From positions 186,001 through 250,000 of the forward strand of contig NZ_ATUS01000001.1 in assembly GCF_000420325.1 (NCBI RefSeq): a stretch of 64,000 nt of DNA. The letters are read 5' to 3'. This DNA is from Spongiibacter tropicus DSM 19543. GTDB lineage: Bacteria; Pseudomonadota; Gammaproteobacteria; Pseudomonadales; Spongiibacteraceae. The first letter of the stretch is position 1, and the number at the start of each line of letters is the position of its first letter. A model generated the notes under the pieces. The model had not been told where the DNA came from. It worked only from the letters and a program-made list of their open reading frames with translations, and ran no database searches. Below are positions 44,899 through 54,276 of this stretch, piece by piece. A program made the translations under genes and the position numbers.

Positions 44899-46992
44899 TT
44901 ACGGTTGCTTCTGTTCTTGAGCCTGTTCTTGCTTTGCGAGTTCGCGACGGGCGACCTTGCGGATGAAGTGAACCAGTCCTTCCACTTCTTCCATGGTCAT
45001 GTCTTCGAACTGAGGCATACCCGCAGGTACCATTGCCCCCTCAATCAGCACACTGGCGAGAATGTTCTTGTCAGTGGTGATACCTGAGCGAAGAAGATCG
45101 GGCGCGGCACCACCGGCCAGTACTTCTACCCCGTGGCAGACGTAGCAGGTGCTGTAGTAAGTAGCGCGACCCAGTGCGGCTTTTTCTTCGTCGATTTTGA
45201 AGTCAGGCAGATCGATGATCGGGCCTGGCTTGCTGGTGTTCGGCGGCAGCTTGGCCTTGCCATCCAATGCGAATGTCAGCACACGACGCTTCTGAGTACG
45301 GTAGTCCCAGGCCTTGCCGGAACCGCGGTCTGATGACGCGCGCCAGCCGACGATTTGGGTGACGTACTGCTTGCCGTCAACCAGATAGGTGATCGGGTGC
45401 GTCATGATTCCGTTCTGGGCGTCGAAGGACCAGATTTTCTCGCCGCTATCTGCCTTGTAAACACTCAGCTCGCCCGAGTTACGACCTTGCATCACCCAGT
45501 TACCTGCCGTCGTCATGGTGCCCGCGTTGTGGGTGTGCTCCAGATCGACACGCCATACTTCTTTTTGGGTCCGTGGGTCCCAGGCAGCGAGCCAGCCTTT
45601 ACCTTTGGGAACCGTCATACCCGCCGGCGGCTTGCCAAGACCGGAGTTGATTTTCATCCCTTTGCGGTAGGTCCAATCTTCAGTGGACTCGGCATCGGTG
45701 TAGATGTTGGCCATATCCCGTGCAGGCAGGTAAACCAGCCCGGTATCGGGGTTGTATGACATGGCGGCAACGCCGTGGGCGCCCCACGCTGACGGGAACA
45801 TCAGGAAGGCTTTGCCATCGGGGTAGCGTGCTTCGGGCACCTCAATCGGCCGACCGGTTTTCGGGTCGATGCCGGTGGCCCAGGTCACGCGGGAGAACTT
45901 CTCGGCGGAGATAAAGCTGCCGTCGAGGCGGTTAATCACGTAGAAGAAGCCGTTCTTCGGTGCCTGATACAGCACGGGAACGGTCTTGCCATCCACTTCC
46001 ATCTCATCAAGCACCATGTCCATGGTGGCGTTGAAATCCCAGCTTTCACCCGGGTTGGTCTGGTAGTGCCAGATGTACTCACCGGTGTCGGCATCCAGGG
46101 CCACAATGGAGCTGAGGAAAAGGTTGTCACCGCCACCGGGGCTGCGGATTTTCTGGTTCCACGGCGCCCCGTTCCCCACACCGATATAGATGCGGTTAAA
46201 TTCTTTGTCATAGGTCATTGAACCCCAGACGGTGCCGCCGGTGCCGCCAAAACGCCACCATTCGCCAGACCAGGTTTTTGCCGCCATTTCCATGGCTTTG
46301 TTTTCAAAGCCATCGGCGGGGTTTCCGGGAACAGTATAGAAACGCCATGCCTGCTTGCCGGTCTCTTCATCATAGGCCGTGACATAACCGCGCACGGGGT
46401 TATAGTCAGCGCCGCCGTGACCGATAATCACTTTGCCGTTCATGACCCAGGGAGCCCCGGTGATGTAGCGGCCGTCTTCCGGATCAACGGTCATCGCCGA
46501 CCACAGCTGCTTCCCGGTTTTAGCGTCAATCGCAATCAGGCGACCGTCCAATGTGCCGGTGAAGACTTTGCCCTTGTTGTAGGCGATACCGCGAACGCCC
46601 CAGCCAGCGCGCAGCTTGTGCCCGGCGTGTTCTGCGGTTTTGGGATCAAACTGCCACAACAGCTTGCCCGTTTTGGCGTCCATGGCGTGAATCACGCTGT
46701 GGCCTACTGAAAAATACAGTACGCCATCGACAGCCAGTGGCGCACTGACACCGCTGCTGGGCGCTGCAGGCAGATCGTAAGACCAGACCAGCCCCATGCG
46801 ATCAATATTGTTTTCATTGATCTGCTTCAGCGGGCTGTAGTGAGTTTCTTTGTAAGTACGGCCATAGCTGGGCCAGTTAGTACCGTCGTCTTCGGCGGCC
46901 AATTGAGCTTTGCCACCAGACATGGCGAGAGCCGTGCTGACAGACAGCACAGACAATACACCGACCAGTGATTTCTGAAGTGTGGCACGCAT
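44899..46992 (-). CDS. Periplasmic PQQ-dependent quinohemoprotein alcohol dehydrogenase
   Basis: A 697-residue exported protein: signal peptide (about 1-29), eight-bladed propeller with W-motifs, and a C-terminal cytochrome c domain with CYVCHG (type II quinohemoprotein). The catalytic Asp is in GGGDNLFLSS. Two features depart from the classic family. The vicinal Cys-Cys ring over PQQ is missing (KLRAGWGVRG in that place; the only cysteines seen are the heme pair). The calcium-ligand motif GGAEYGVRG is read as GGADYNPVRG. It may oxidise an unusual alcohol. No PQQ synthesis genes are in the window. Confidence 0.92.
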   Translation of the reverse strand: MRATLQKSLVGVLSVLSVSTALAMSGGKAQLAAEDDGTNWPSYGRTYKETHYSPLKQINENNIDRMGLVWSYDLPAAPSSGVSAPLAVDGVLYFSVGHSVIHAMDAKTGKLLWQFDPKTAEHAGHKLRAGWGVRGIAYNKGKVFTGTLDGRLIAIDAKTGKQLWSAMTVDPEDGRYITGAPWVMNGKVIIGHGGADYNPVRGYVTAYDEETGKQAWRFYTVPGNPADGFENKAMEMAAKTWSGEWWRFGGTGGTVWGSMTYDKEFNRIYIGVGNGAPWNQKIRSPGGGDNLFLSSIVALDADTGEYIWHYQTNPGESWDFNATMDMVLDEMEVDGKTVPVLYQAPKNGFFYVINRLDGSFISAEKFSRVTWATGIDPKTGRPIEVPEARYPDGKAFLMFPSAWGAHGVAAMSYNPDTGLVYLPARDMANIYTDAESTEDWTYRKGMKINSGLGKPPAGMTVPKGKGWLAAWDPRTQKEVWRVDLEHTHNAGTMTTAGNWVMQGRNSGELSVYKADSGEKIWSFDAQNGIMTHPITYLVDGKQYVTQIVGWRASSDRGSGKAWDYRTQKRRVLTFALDGKAKLPPNTSKPGPIIDLPDFKIDEEKAALGRATYYSTCYVCHGVEVLAGGAAPDLLRSGITTDKNILASVLIEGAMVPAGMPQFEDMTMEEVEGLVHFIRKVARRELAKQEQAQEQKQP

Positions 46993-47187
46993 GCTTAATT
47001 ATCCTCTTGGTGCAAATTTCCCGGCATTGCCGCCGTGTATCCAGTGAAGTGGCCGACTGGACATAACACGGTGCTTACCGCCTTATGGTTATTCTGTAAC
47101 CGTCGAGCCGTTTGCGGGCGACTCGCGCTACCATGCTGTAGCACCGAAGTGCTATCGGCAATCAATAATGCACTCTAATGCATTTTT

Positions 47188-47211
47188 AATTTTACATGAT
47201 ATTGCAGTTTT
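47188..47211. promoter_or_regulatory. Candidate block-wide operator, site 6
   Basis: AATTTTACAT at the left (identical to site 5) and ATATTGCAGTTTT at the right. It overlaps the promoter of the PQQ dehydrogenase gene. A further TAATGCA-rich stretch lies at 47167-47185. Confidence 0.6.
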
Positions 47212-47223
47212 GGACATTGTCAA
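47196..47223 (-). promoter_or_regulatory. Promoter of the PQQ dehydrogenase operon
   Basis: Minus strand TTGACA (47223-47218), 16-bp spacer, TATCAT (47201-47196). The leader to the ATG at 46992 is about 195 bases; it holds no other feature I recognise. Confidence 0.6.
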
Positions 47224-47273
47224 CCAGCAAATAGTCGATATATCGGGCGAGACTGCCTCGCCCGCAAGCAGCA

Positions 47274-48815
47274 TCAGCCGCCGATCGTCCGCTCGCCCTG
47301 CCAATACTTCTTGCGCAGCGCACGTTTATTGACTTTACCCATGATGTTACGACCGATATCGTCGACGAATTCATAGCTTCGTGGGCACTTAAAGCCCGCG
47401 AGATGGGCACGGCAATGCGCGTTGAGCGCCTCAGCCGATGGCGGCTTGGCGAGATCGGCGGGAATGACCAGAGCCTTGGCCTCTTCGCCCATATCCGCAT
47501 TGGGAACGCCGATAATCGCCACGTCGACCACCTCGTCGTGGGTCAACAGCACATGCTCGGCCTCGGCAGGATAAATATTGACCCCACCACTGACGATCAT
47601 GTCGGATACGCGGTCGGTGATGAACAGAAAGCCGTCTTCATCGACGTAGCCCATTTCACCCAGTGTGAACACGCCGGGCTCGATATGGGCTGCTGCGGTT
47701 TTCTCGGGATCGTTGTAGTAGATAATGCCGCGGCCCGTGGTATCGCGAATATAGATTTGACCGACCTCATTGGCCTCCAGCGGCTTACCGTCTTCGCTGA
47801 CAATAACCACTTCAAAGGGTGGCAGCGCCTGACCGACCGACCCCGGTTTGCGAAGCCAGTCGTCCGAACTGATGCCGACAACCGACCCGGACTCCGTGCC
47901 TCCGTAGCCTTCGGTCAACACCGGACCAAACCAGTCGATCATCGCCTGTTTGACTTCTCTCGGGCAGGCGGCACCGGTGTGGGCCAGACGTTTCATACTG
48001 GAGACGTCATAGCGCTGGCGAACCGCCTCAGGCAAGGCCAGCAATCGCTGGAAATGCGTCGGCACCATCACACAGTTGGCAATCTTGTAGTCTTCAATGG
48101 CCTTCAGCACGGCTTCGCCATCGAAGGACGACAGCACGACAATGCCCAAGCCTCCCAGAAAGCCGCGCACCGTTGTCATTGGCCCGGTATGGTAGAGCGG
48201 ACCGACAACCAGACCCGGTCCCTGGGGCATCAGCGCGATGCGCTCACGCATCTTCTGGATCATGTCCTCAATATTCCCGGCGGCCGGGAACATGGATGGC
48301 GGCGTTTCCGTACCTTTGGGCTTACCGGTGGTCCCCGAGGTGTAATGCAACTGTGGCAATGACGCCATATCCGTCGGGGGTTCAGCGTCGGAGGCCGCAT
48401 TCAGCCACGCCTGCCAGTCCGTCACCGGCTGCGCATCACAGCGCCAGCCAATCACCGTTTCCACCCCCGCCTGCTTGGCGGCGGCCAAACCCACTTCGGC
48501 AGTTTCGGGGCCGACAAATACGGCACAGGCACCGGAATTTTCCAGAATATATGCCAGCTCTGAGGCCGTAAGATGGTAGCTGACCGGAATGCTCGACACG
48601 CCCGCGTGAAAACAGGCGATATAGGCCATTACCGCTTCTGCGCTGTTATTGGCAAAAACCGCGACGCGCGGTGTGGGCAGCGACATATCCAGCAGTGCAT
48701 TGATGGCGCGATTGAGTACGGGATTAATCTCATCCCAGCTATAACTGACCCGCTCATCCGTCAGCGCCAATTGACTGCGCTGCGCGGGAGGGAGGCTGGT
48801 GACAGCTAAACACAT
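47274..48815 (-). CDS. Acyl-CoA synthetase (AMP-forming)
   Basis: A 513-residue ANL-superfamily ligase: P-loop YTSGTTGKPKG, EGYGGTESG, DRVSDMIVSGGVNIYPAE and the C-terminal catalytic lysine in GRNIMGKVNKRALR. Activates a carboxylic acid to its CoA ester. Last gene of the 53415-to-47274 operon, which resembles the levulinate (lva) operon in content. AAGGAAG precedes the ATG. Confidence 0.93.
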   Translation of the reverse strand: MCLAVTSLPPAQRSQLALTDERVSYSWDEINPVLNRAINALLDMSLPTPRVAVFANNSAEAVMAYIACFHAGVSSIPVSYHLTASELAYILENSGACAVFVGPETAEVGLAAAKQAGVETVIGWRCDAQPVTDWQAWLNAASDAEPPTDMASLPQLHYTSGTTGKPKGTETPPSMFPAAGNIEDMIQKMRERIALMPQGPGLVVGPLYHTGPMTTVRGFLGGLGIVVLSSFDGEAVLKAIEDYKIANCVMVPTHFQRLLALPEAVRQRYDVSSMKRLAHTGAACPREVKQAMIDWFGPVLTEGYGGTESGSVVGISSDDWLRKPGSVGQALPPFEVVIVSEDGKPLEANEVGQIYIRDTTGRGIIYYNDPEKTAAAHIEPGVFTLGEMGYVDEDGFLFITDRVSDMIVSGGVNIYPAEAEHVLLTHDEVVDVAIIGVPNADMGEEAKALVIPADLAKPPSAEALNAHCRAHLAGFKCPRSYEFVDDIGRNIMGKVNKRALRKKYWQGERTIGG

Positions 48816-48847
48816 GGTAACTTCCTTCTTTCTACAAAGCGTTTTTA

Positions 48848-50251
48848 TTACTGAGCGGCGGCTTGCGGATCGGCATTGGCCTTGGCTTCGGCAGCTAATG
48901 AGCGGGCCTCAGCCCGTTCAATGGCCGGGCGCAAATAGCGCAGCGCAAGCATCATTGAGACGACAGCCAAGGTGTAAAAACCGACGACCACAATCCCGAT
49001 AGAGGCACCAATCTTGGTCTCGTCCTGAAAAATGAAGTCCGTCAGACCACCCACCAGGGTCGGCCCGAGGCCCATCCCGAGGTTGGTCGACGCAAACAGG
49101 AACATGGCGATCAGCTGGCCGCGAATGATATTGGGCGCCAACATCGCCACCACGGCCGAGATATAGATAATGAACGGCACCGTGATGATCTGAATCAGCC
49201 CGTACAGGCCGAGGAACACATAGGGATTCTCAACCAGGAACATCGACAGAGCCGCCGGATAAATGGCAAGCATCAGCCAGATGTAAAAGCGCAGATGAAC
49301 ATCCTTCATACCGCGGGCATAAAGGGTGTCGACAATCTTGCCATTCGCGACCAGCGTCAGCGCCGCAAACAGGTTCATCATGCTCAAGGCCGGTCCGTAT
49401 ACCACCGGCTCCCAATTAAAGTGGCGGGAGAAATACTCCGGCACCCACGACGTGAGCGTATAACCACAGACTGCCACCGACGAAAAGCCGACGACCATCA
49501 GGCTCATCAACTTCCAGTTCTCGCGGAAAAAGACCTTGCGCGGCCCTTCCACTTCGCCCTTGTCATTGGTGGACTCCGGCACGTAGGCGTCGCGGCGCGG
49601 CGGTTCGCTGAATGTGAAGACCAACAGCGCCAGAATCACACCCGGCGCACCGACCATAATCATTACGATCTGCCAGGCAGCCAACTGGCCCACCAGCGGC
49701 CATTGAATGTGGTGAATCTGGTCCGCAAAGGCAATGGCTACACCGCCGAGGCCAAAGGCCACTGCCGAGCCCACTTTGCCCCCCATCTGAAAGACAGAAG
49801 TCGCCAGCATCATTTTGCTGCGCGGAAACTCATCGGCCATCAGCGAATAGGCCGACGGCATCAGTGATGCCTCCCCTGCCCCAACGCCGACACGCCCCAA
49901 CAGCAAGGTAATAAAGTTCTTGGCGAAACCGCATGACATTGTCGCAATGCCCCACACCGTCACACCGAAGTAAATCACCCAGCGACGCGGATAACGGTCG
50001 GCCGCCCAGCCAAGCGGCAAACCGAAAATGGAGTAGAAAATGGCAAAGGCCGGCCCGAGTACCAGACTCATCTGGAAATCGGTCATCGCCAGATCTTCCT
50101 TGATCGGTCCAATGAGCATGCTGAGAATCAGCCGGTCGACCCAGGAGAATACGTAAAGCGAAAACAACACCGCGACCATCCACCAACTTTTGAAGGGAAT
50201 GGCATCTTTCTTTTTGGCGTTCGCTTTTTCTTCGCTGGATAGCGCGTTCAT
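48848..50251 (-). CDS. MFS transporter
   Basis: A 467-residue 12-helix major facilitator with the motif-A loop GWAADRYPRRWVIYFG after the second helix and a second copy in the middle. Resembles the spinster/anion-cation symporter type (inference). It lies inside the ligase-dehydrogenase operon, so it probably imports the acid that the ligase activates. AAGGGG precedes the ATG. Confidence 0.9.
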   Translation of the reverse strand: MNALSSEEKANAKKKDAIPFKSWWMVAVLFSLYVFSWVDRLILSMLIGPIKEDLAMTDFQMSLVLGPAFAIFYSIFGLPLGWAADRYPRRWVIYFGVTVWGIATMSCGFAKNFITLLLGRVGVGAGEASLMPSAYSLMADEFPRSKMMLATSVFQMGGKVGSAVAFGLGGVAIAFADQIHHIQWPLVGQLAAWQIVMIMVGAPGVILALLVFTFSEPPRRDAYVPESTNDKGEVEGPRKVFFRENWKLMSLMVVGFSSVAVCGYTLTSWVPEYFSRHFNWEPVVYGPALSMMNLFAALTLVANGKIVDTLYARGMKDVHLRFYIWLMLAIYPAALSMFLVENPYVFLGLYGLIQIITVPFIIYISAVVAMLAPNIIRGQLIAMFLFASTNLGMGLGPTLVGGLTDFIFQDETKIGASIGIVVVGFYTLAVVSMMLALRYLRPAIERAEARSLAAEAKANADPQAAAQ

Positions 50252-50365
50252 GGGGAACCCCTTATTACTATTATCTGGCTCGATGCCCCTGCCATTACGG
50301 CTGGGCTGAATCGGCGCACTGCTCGGGCGAACCCTCCCGAACAGTGCCTGGCCGCATTACGTGGA

Positions 50366-51580
50366 CTACTGGTTGTACTCGTCGATTTTCATCTTGCCGA
50401 GCTGCGCCATGTGCACTTCGTCCGGACCATCGGCCAAACGCAGGAAACGGTTGGTGGTAAACACCTGAGCTATCGGCGTGTCATCGCTGATCCCCATCGC
50501 CCCGTGGGCCTGAATCGCGCGATCGGCAACCGTCTGTGCCATTTGCGGCGCGACGACTTTGATAGCGGCGATCAGGTCTTTAGCAACCTTGTTACCGTAG
50601 CGATCCATGGCGTCGGCGGCTTTCAGCGTCAGCAGACGCGCCTGCTCGATTTCACAGAACGATTTGGCAACATCCTGACGAATACTGCTTTGCTGGGACA
50701 GCTTGCGGCCGAAAGGCGAACGTGACTCTACCCGCTTGGCCATAATTTCCAGCGTACGCTGAGCCTGACCGATAGAACGCATGCAGTGGTGAATACGACC
50801 GGGGCCGAGACGGCCCTGCGCAATTTCAAAGCCACGGCCCTCACCCAAGATCATATTTGACTTGGGCACACGCACATTATTGAAACGCATTTCGACGTGG
50901 CCGCCCGGCGAGTGGAAGGTGCCAAACACTTTCAATGGCCGTATGATTTCGACTCCGGGAGTGTCACGGGGCACAATGATGATGGAGTGCTGCTTGTGGC
51001 GCGGGTTATCCAATAGGGTTTTGCCCATCACCAGCAGCAGATTGCAATCGGGGTGCATCGCGCCGGAGATCCACCACTTGCGACCGTTGATCACGTAATC
51101 GTCACCATCTGGCAAAATCGTGGTTTCAATATTGGTGGCATCGGAAGAGGCAACCTGCGGCTCGGTCATCACATAAGCGGAGCGGATTTTTCCATCCAGC
51201 AGTGGGCGCAGCCACTGCTCCTGCTGCTCGGGGCTGCCGTACTTGGCCAGCACTTCCATGTTGCCGCTGTCGGGTGCGTTGCAGTTGAAAATTTCCGAAC
51301 TGAAGGACACGCGGCCCATAATCTCAGCCAGCGGAGCGTATTCAAGGTTGGTCAGCCCGGGGCTGAACTCACCGTATTCCTCAGGCAGAAACAGATTCCA
51401 CAGGCCCGCTTCGCGTGCCTTGGCTTTCAGATTTTCCATTCCCGGCCAGGGCTTCCACAGATTGGCTTCGCTGTGCATCCAGTCACCGCGCTCTTTCTCG
51501 GTGGGATACACATACTCATCCATAAAGGCGTTCAGCCTGGCGATCAGCTCTTGGACTTTTTCACTGTATTCAAAATTCAT
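50366..51580 (-). CDS. Acyl-CoA dehydrogenase of the ACAD10/ACAD11 type
   Basis: A 404-residue dehydrogenase with hallmarks of ACAD10/11: LEYAPLAEIMGRVSFSSEIFNCNAPDSGNMEVL, MTEPQVASSDATNI, RKWWISGAMHPDC, RIHHCMRSIGQAQRTLE, and ADGPDEVHMAQLG at the end. This group acts on 4-phosphoryl-acyl-CoA made by an aminoglycoside-phosphotransferase-like kinase; that kinase is encoded two genes upstream at 52375. GGAGAG precedes the ATG. Confidence 0.92.
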   Translation of the reverse strand: MNFEYSEKVQELIARLNAFMDEYVYPTEKERGDWMHSEANLWKPWPGMENLKAKAREAGLWNLFLPEEYGEFSPGLTNLEYAPLAEIMGRVSFSSEIFNCNAPDSGNMEVLAKYGSPEQQEQWLRPLLDGKIRSAYVMTEPQVASSDATNIETTILPDGDDYVINGRKWWISGAMHPDCNLLLVMGKTLLDNPRHKQHSIIIVPRDTPGVEIIRPLKVFGTFHSPGGHVEMRFNNVRVPKSNMILGEGRGFEIAQGRLGPGRIHHCMRSIGQAQRTLEIMAKRVESRSPFGRKLSQQSSIRQDVAKSFCEIEQARLLTLKAADAMDRYGNKVAKDLIAAIKVVAPQMAQTVADRAIQAHGAMGISDDTPIAQVFTTNRFLRLADGPDEVHMAQLGKMKIDEYNQ

Positions 51581-51601
51581 TGCACTCTCCTGTAGTGCCC
51601 C

Positions 51602-52345
51602 TTAAAGGGACAGCCCACCATCAACAAGAATTGTCTGACCGCAGACATACGCTGCCAGCGGAGACGCCAGGAACAGGGCGACGCCTGCCATGTCGTCGGG
51701 CGTACCGAAACGCCCCGTCGGAATTTTTGCCAGCGCGGCTTCGCGGCGCTTGGGGTGATCGGTGGTCACCGCTGTCAGCTTGGTTTCGACGAGACCCGGC
51801 GCGAGACCGTTAACGCGAATACCTTTGCTGGCCCATGCCTGACCCAATGTACGGGTCAGATTGATAGCCCCTGCCTTTGACGCCGCATAGGCAGGATTTC
51901 CCTTATTGGCGCGATAACCCGACAGTGAACTGACGATCGTAATGGAACCCGCAGACGCTTCCAGCGCCGCGCGAAAACGGCGTGAGCAATGCATCAGGCT
52001 GTCGAGGTTAACGGCCATCACGCGATCCCAGCCTTCCTGTTCAAACTCGCGGCGCTGATACTCCACGGTGCCCTGACAGAGAATCAACACATCCATACGA
52101 CCTTCAGCAAAAGGCTCAGGCGCGCTGGCAATTGCTTCGGGATCGCCCACATTTACACAGCTGTAGCCAACGCCGCTGAGGTCGGAGCCACTGACTCCAT
52201 CATAATCTGCGGCAGTTTTGCGGGTGCCCCACACGTGAACATCTGCGCCACGCTGGCGAAACGCCTGGGCAATACCGTTGCCGATGCCGCTTGAACCGCC
52301 GACAACCAGCACAGCTTTGCCAGTAAAATCTGTATCATCATGCAT
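51602..52345 (-). CDS. SDR-family oxidoreductase
   Basis: A 247-residue classical SDR: VGGSSGIGNGIA cofactor motif, catalytic Tyr and Lys in PAYAASKAGAINL, ILVDGGLSL C-terminus. Located between the kinase and the ACAD11-like dehydrogenase, matching the position of LvaD-type SDRs. Start ATG 52345 rather than 52387, where the homologous sequence begins. Confidence 0.9.
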   Translation of the reverse strand: MHDDTDFTGKAVLVVGGSSGIGNGIAQAFRQRGADVHVWGTRKTAADYDGVSGSDLSGVGYSCVNVGDPEAIASAPEPFAEGRMDVLILCQGTVEYQRREFEQEGWDRVMAVNLDSLMHCSRRFRAALEASAGSITIVSSLSGYRANKGNPAYAASKAGAINLTRTLGQAWASKGIRVNGLAPGLVETKLTAVTTDHPKRREAALAKIPTGRFGTPDDMAGVALFLASPLAAYVCGQTILVDGGLSL

Positions 52346-52374
52346 TGATCTGCTGCCTTCTTTTATTACTTGTC

Positions 52375-53415
52375 TTAACGAATCCAACGCAGCGCACGCT
52401 CAAACAGGCGTACCGCCTTTCCGTGCAATGCGTCGCCAGTTTCTTTGGGAGCACGTCCTGCGCAGGCTCGCGCGTGAGTCCCCTCCAGCAAAATACCGAG
52501 CTTGTAGCAGGCCAGTACGCCATACCACTCAATGTGCGACAGATCCCGCTCGGAGCGAGCACGGTAGTGCTCCACCAGCTCTTGCGCAGAGGGGAAGCCC
52601 TTCCAGGGGGTAACGGTCGTTGCTTGCTGACCGCCCTCGTCGTCGGGCCAGGTTGCCAACAGCCAGCCGAGATCCAGCAGCGGGTCACCAATCGTGGCCA
52701 ACTCCCAGTCAACAATCGCGGCCAACTCCGCACTGTCTTTGCGATACATCACATTGGCTAAATGGTAGTCGCCATGGAGAATACCGGGCGTGAATTCCGT
52801 CGGCCGATTCGCGTCCAGCCATTCGGCGACACGCGCCACACCCGGCAGGCTCTCGGCGCCGGGCCAACCCGCGCAATCGCTGTAACTTTCCAGTTGTCGC
52901 TGCCAGCGAGATACCTGACGCTCCAGATAATTATCAGGACGCCCAAAGCCCTCAAGCCCTACCGCGCGATAGTCCACTGCGCCCAGCGCGGCGATACCTT
53001 CGACCAGCGCCAAGCCCATACGGTGGCGAATTGCCTCCGACCCGGCGTGCAGCGGCGGCAAGCCGGTCACCGGATTAAAGCCATCGACGGGCTCCATCAG
53101 ATAAAAGGCCGCTCCCAATACATCTTCGTCAGGGCAGCCGGCAATCAGGCGGGCATGAGGCACATTCGTGGTCGCCAGTGCCCCCAGTACTCGCGCTTCG
53201 CGGCGCATGGTTTCGTTCGACCCTGCACGCAAATGTGCGGGCGGGCGACGCAAGACAAAGCTGCGACCGTCACGCTCAAAGCGCAGAAGAATATTTTGAG
53301 TGCCTCCAGCCAGATCCTGCACATTTTCAAGGGGCCCCTGCCCCAATTGCTGCTCATCCATCCACGCCTGCAGACGCTTAAGATCCACCAGTTCAGCTGT
53401 TGTTACGGAGTTCAA
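52375..53415 (-). CDS. APH-like kinase, 4-hydroxyacyl-CoA kinase (LvaA/ACAD10-11 kinase) type
   Basis: A 346-residue aminoglycoside-phosphotransferase-fold protein: GGTQNILLRFERDGRSFVLRRPP near the N-terminus, catalytic loop HGDYHLANVMYR and metal loop IVDWELATIGDPLLDLGW. In the levulinate pathway and in ACAD10/11 this kinase phosphorylates the 4-hydroxyl of an acyl-CoA. The start is TTG at 53415 after a strong AAGGAG; no ATG fits. First gene of the operon, divergent from the TetR gene. Confidence 0.88.
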   Translation of the reverse strand: MNSVTTAELVDLKRLQAWMDEQQLGQGPLENVQDLAGGTQNILLRFERDGRSFVLRRPPAHLRAGSNETMRREARVLGALATTNVPHARLIAGCPDEDVLGAAFYLMEPVDGFNPVTGLPPLHAGSEAIRHRMGLALVEGIAALGAVDYRAVGLEGFGRPDNYLERQVSRWQRQLESYSDCAGWPGAESLPGVARVAEWLDANRPTEFTPGILHGDYHLANVMYRKDSAELAAIVDWELATIGDPLLDLGWLLATWPDDEGGQQATTVTPWKGFPSAQELVEHYRARSERDLSHIEWYGVLACYKLGILLEGTHARACAGRAPKETGDALHGKAVRLFERALRWIR

Positions 53416-53468
53416 AGCAAATGGCTCCTTCGCTGCGTCTTCGCTTTTTTAATTATTGGAAGACTGAC

Positions 53469-53497
53469 TTGCATTAAAATTAATTCATTTGGATAAT
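53469..53497 (+). promoter_or_regulatory. Promoter of the TetR gene at 53537
   Basis: TTGCAT (53469-53474), 17-bp spacer, GATAAT (53492-53497). Expected transcription start near 53504, which excludes the upstream TTG (53489) as the TetR start codon. Confidence 0.65.
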
Positions 53498-53508
53498 GCA
53501 CATGAATT
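53482..53508. promoter_or_regulatory. Candidate block-wide operator, site 8 (27-bp dyad)
   Basis: AATTCAT, 13 bases including GGATAATGCA, then ATGAATT: a perfect 7-bp inverted repeat. It is nearly identical to site 7 (11682), with paired compensating substitutions. It overlaps the -10 box of the TetR promoter and faces the kinase operon. Confidence 0.7.
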
Positions 53509-53523
53509 TACAAAAAATCAACG

Positions 53524-53547
53524 AATTTTAACCCCTATGGCAAGATT
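53524..53547. promoter_or_regulatory. Candidate block-wide operator, site 4
   Basis: AATTTTAACCCC at the left and GGCAAGATT at the right, preceded by CAACG as in site 1. It overlaps the TetR start codon, so part of the resemblance could be chance. Confidence 0.4.
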
Positions 53548-54256
53548 AGTTAGCAAGTCAGAAAGCGGCCCGATAGCCCAACTAAAGCAGACAGCGTGCA
53601 GATTGTTTGCAGAAAGAGGCGTGGACGGCGTCACTGTCCGCGAGATAGCAATGGCAGCCGGGCAAAAAAACCACAGCGCGGTGGGCTACCACTTCGGCTC
53701 AAAGGAAGGCCTGGTTAAAGCGCTTATCCTCGATGGCGCTGTTGCCATCGACAAACGCCGCAACGCCATGATTGATGACATCGAAGCGCGAGGCGGCCCG
53801 GAAAATATCCGGGAGGTTGTGCAGGCACTAATTTATCCATCCGTCAGCCTCGACAAAGACAGTCTCGCGACAGATCACTATGTCCGCTTCGTCACCATGC
53901 TCAGCATGACGCATCGCGAACTGTTTATGGACACACTGGAAAATCGCTGGAATTCCGGCTACCTGCGCTGCCTGGAACACCTGCGCAAACTCATGCCGGA
54001 GATGTCCCCCGCGTCAAAAAATCAGCGTTTTGTTTTCATGGGAGGCCTGCTTGGCAGCGTGCTGGCGATGCGCGAGCGGGCGCTGGCCGATACCGAACGC
54101 CCCCACCCGACCTGGCGGTCTGAGCACACCCTGCAACACCTGGCGTTGACCATGGCCGCCATGCTCGAAGCACCCGCAGATCCAAGCGATGCCGCTGACG
54201 GCATCGAAGACGATAAAAAACCTTTCAGCGCCCCAATGCTCGGCTTTGTCGAGTAG
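53537..54256 (+). CDS. TetR-family regulator, candidate repressor of the block
   Basis: A 239-residue TetR protein. The N-terminal helix-turn-helix runs from about residue 15 to 62 (LKQTACRLFAERGVDGVTVREIA ... SAVGYHFGSKEGLVKALI); the rest is a ligand-binding helical domain. ATG 53537 is chosen because the promoter's start point lies downstream of the alternative TTG. Two operator-like sites are at its own promoter, the usual autoregulated arrangement, and it is divergent from the kinase operon. The ligand is probably an acyl-CoA pathway intermediate (inference). Confidence 0.88.
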   Translation: MARLVSKSESGPIAQLKQTACRLFAERGVDGVTVREIAMAAGQKNHSAVGYHFGSKEGLVKALILDGAVAIDKRRNAMIDDIEARGGPENIREVVQALIYPSVSLDKDSLATDHYVRFVTMLSMTHRELFMDTLENRWNSGYLRCLEHLRKLMPEMSPASKNQRFVFMGGLLGSVLAMRERALADTERPHPTWRSEHTLQHLALTMAAMLEAPADPSDAADGIEDDKKPFSAPMLGFVE

Positions 54257-54276
54257 GGCTTAATCAGGATAACAAG

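Noticed and set aside
53489-53536. Upstream TTG start giving the TetR protein 16 more residues
   Set aside because: The TTG lies upstream of the transcription start predicted from TTGCAT-N17-GATAAT, so the ATG at 53537 is preferred.
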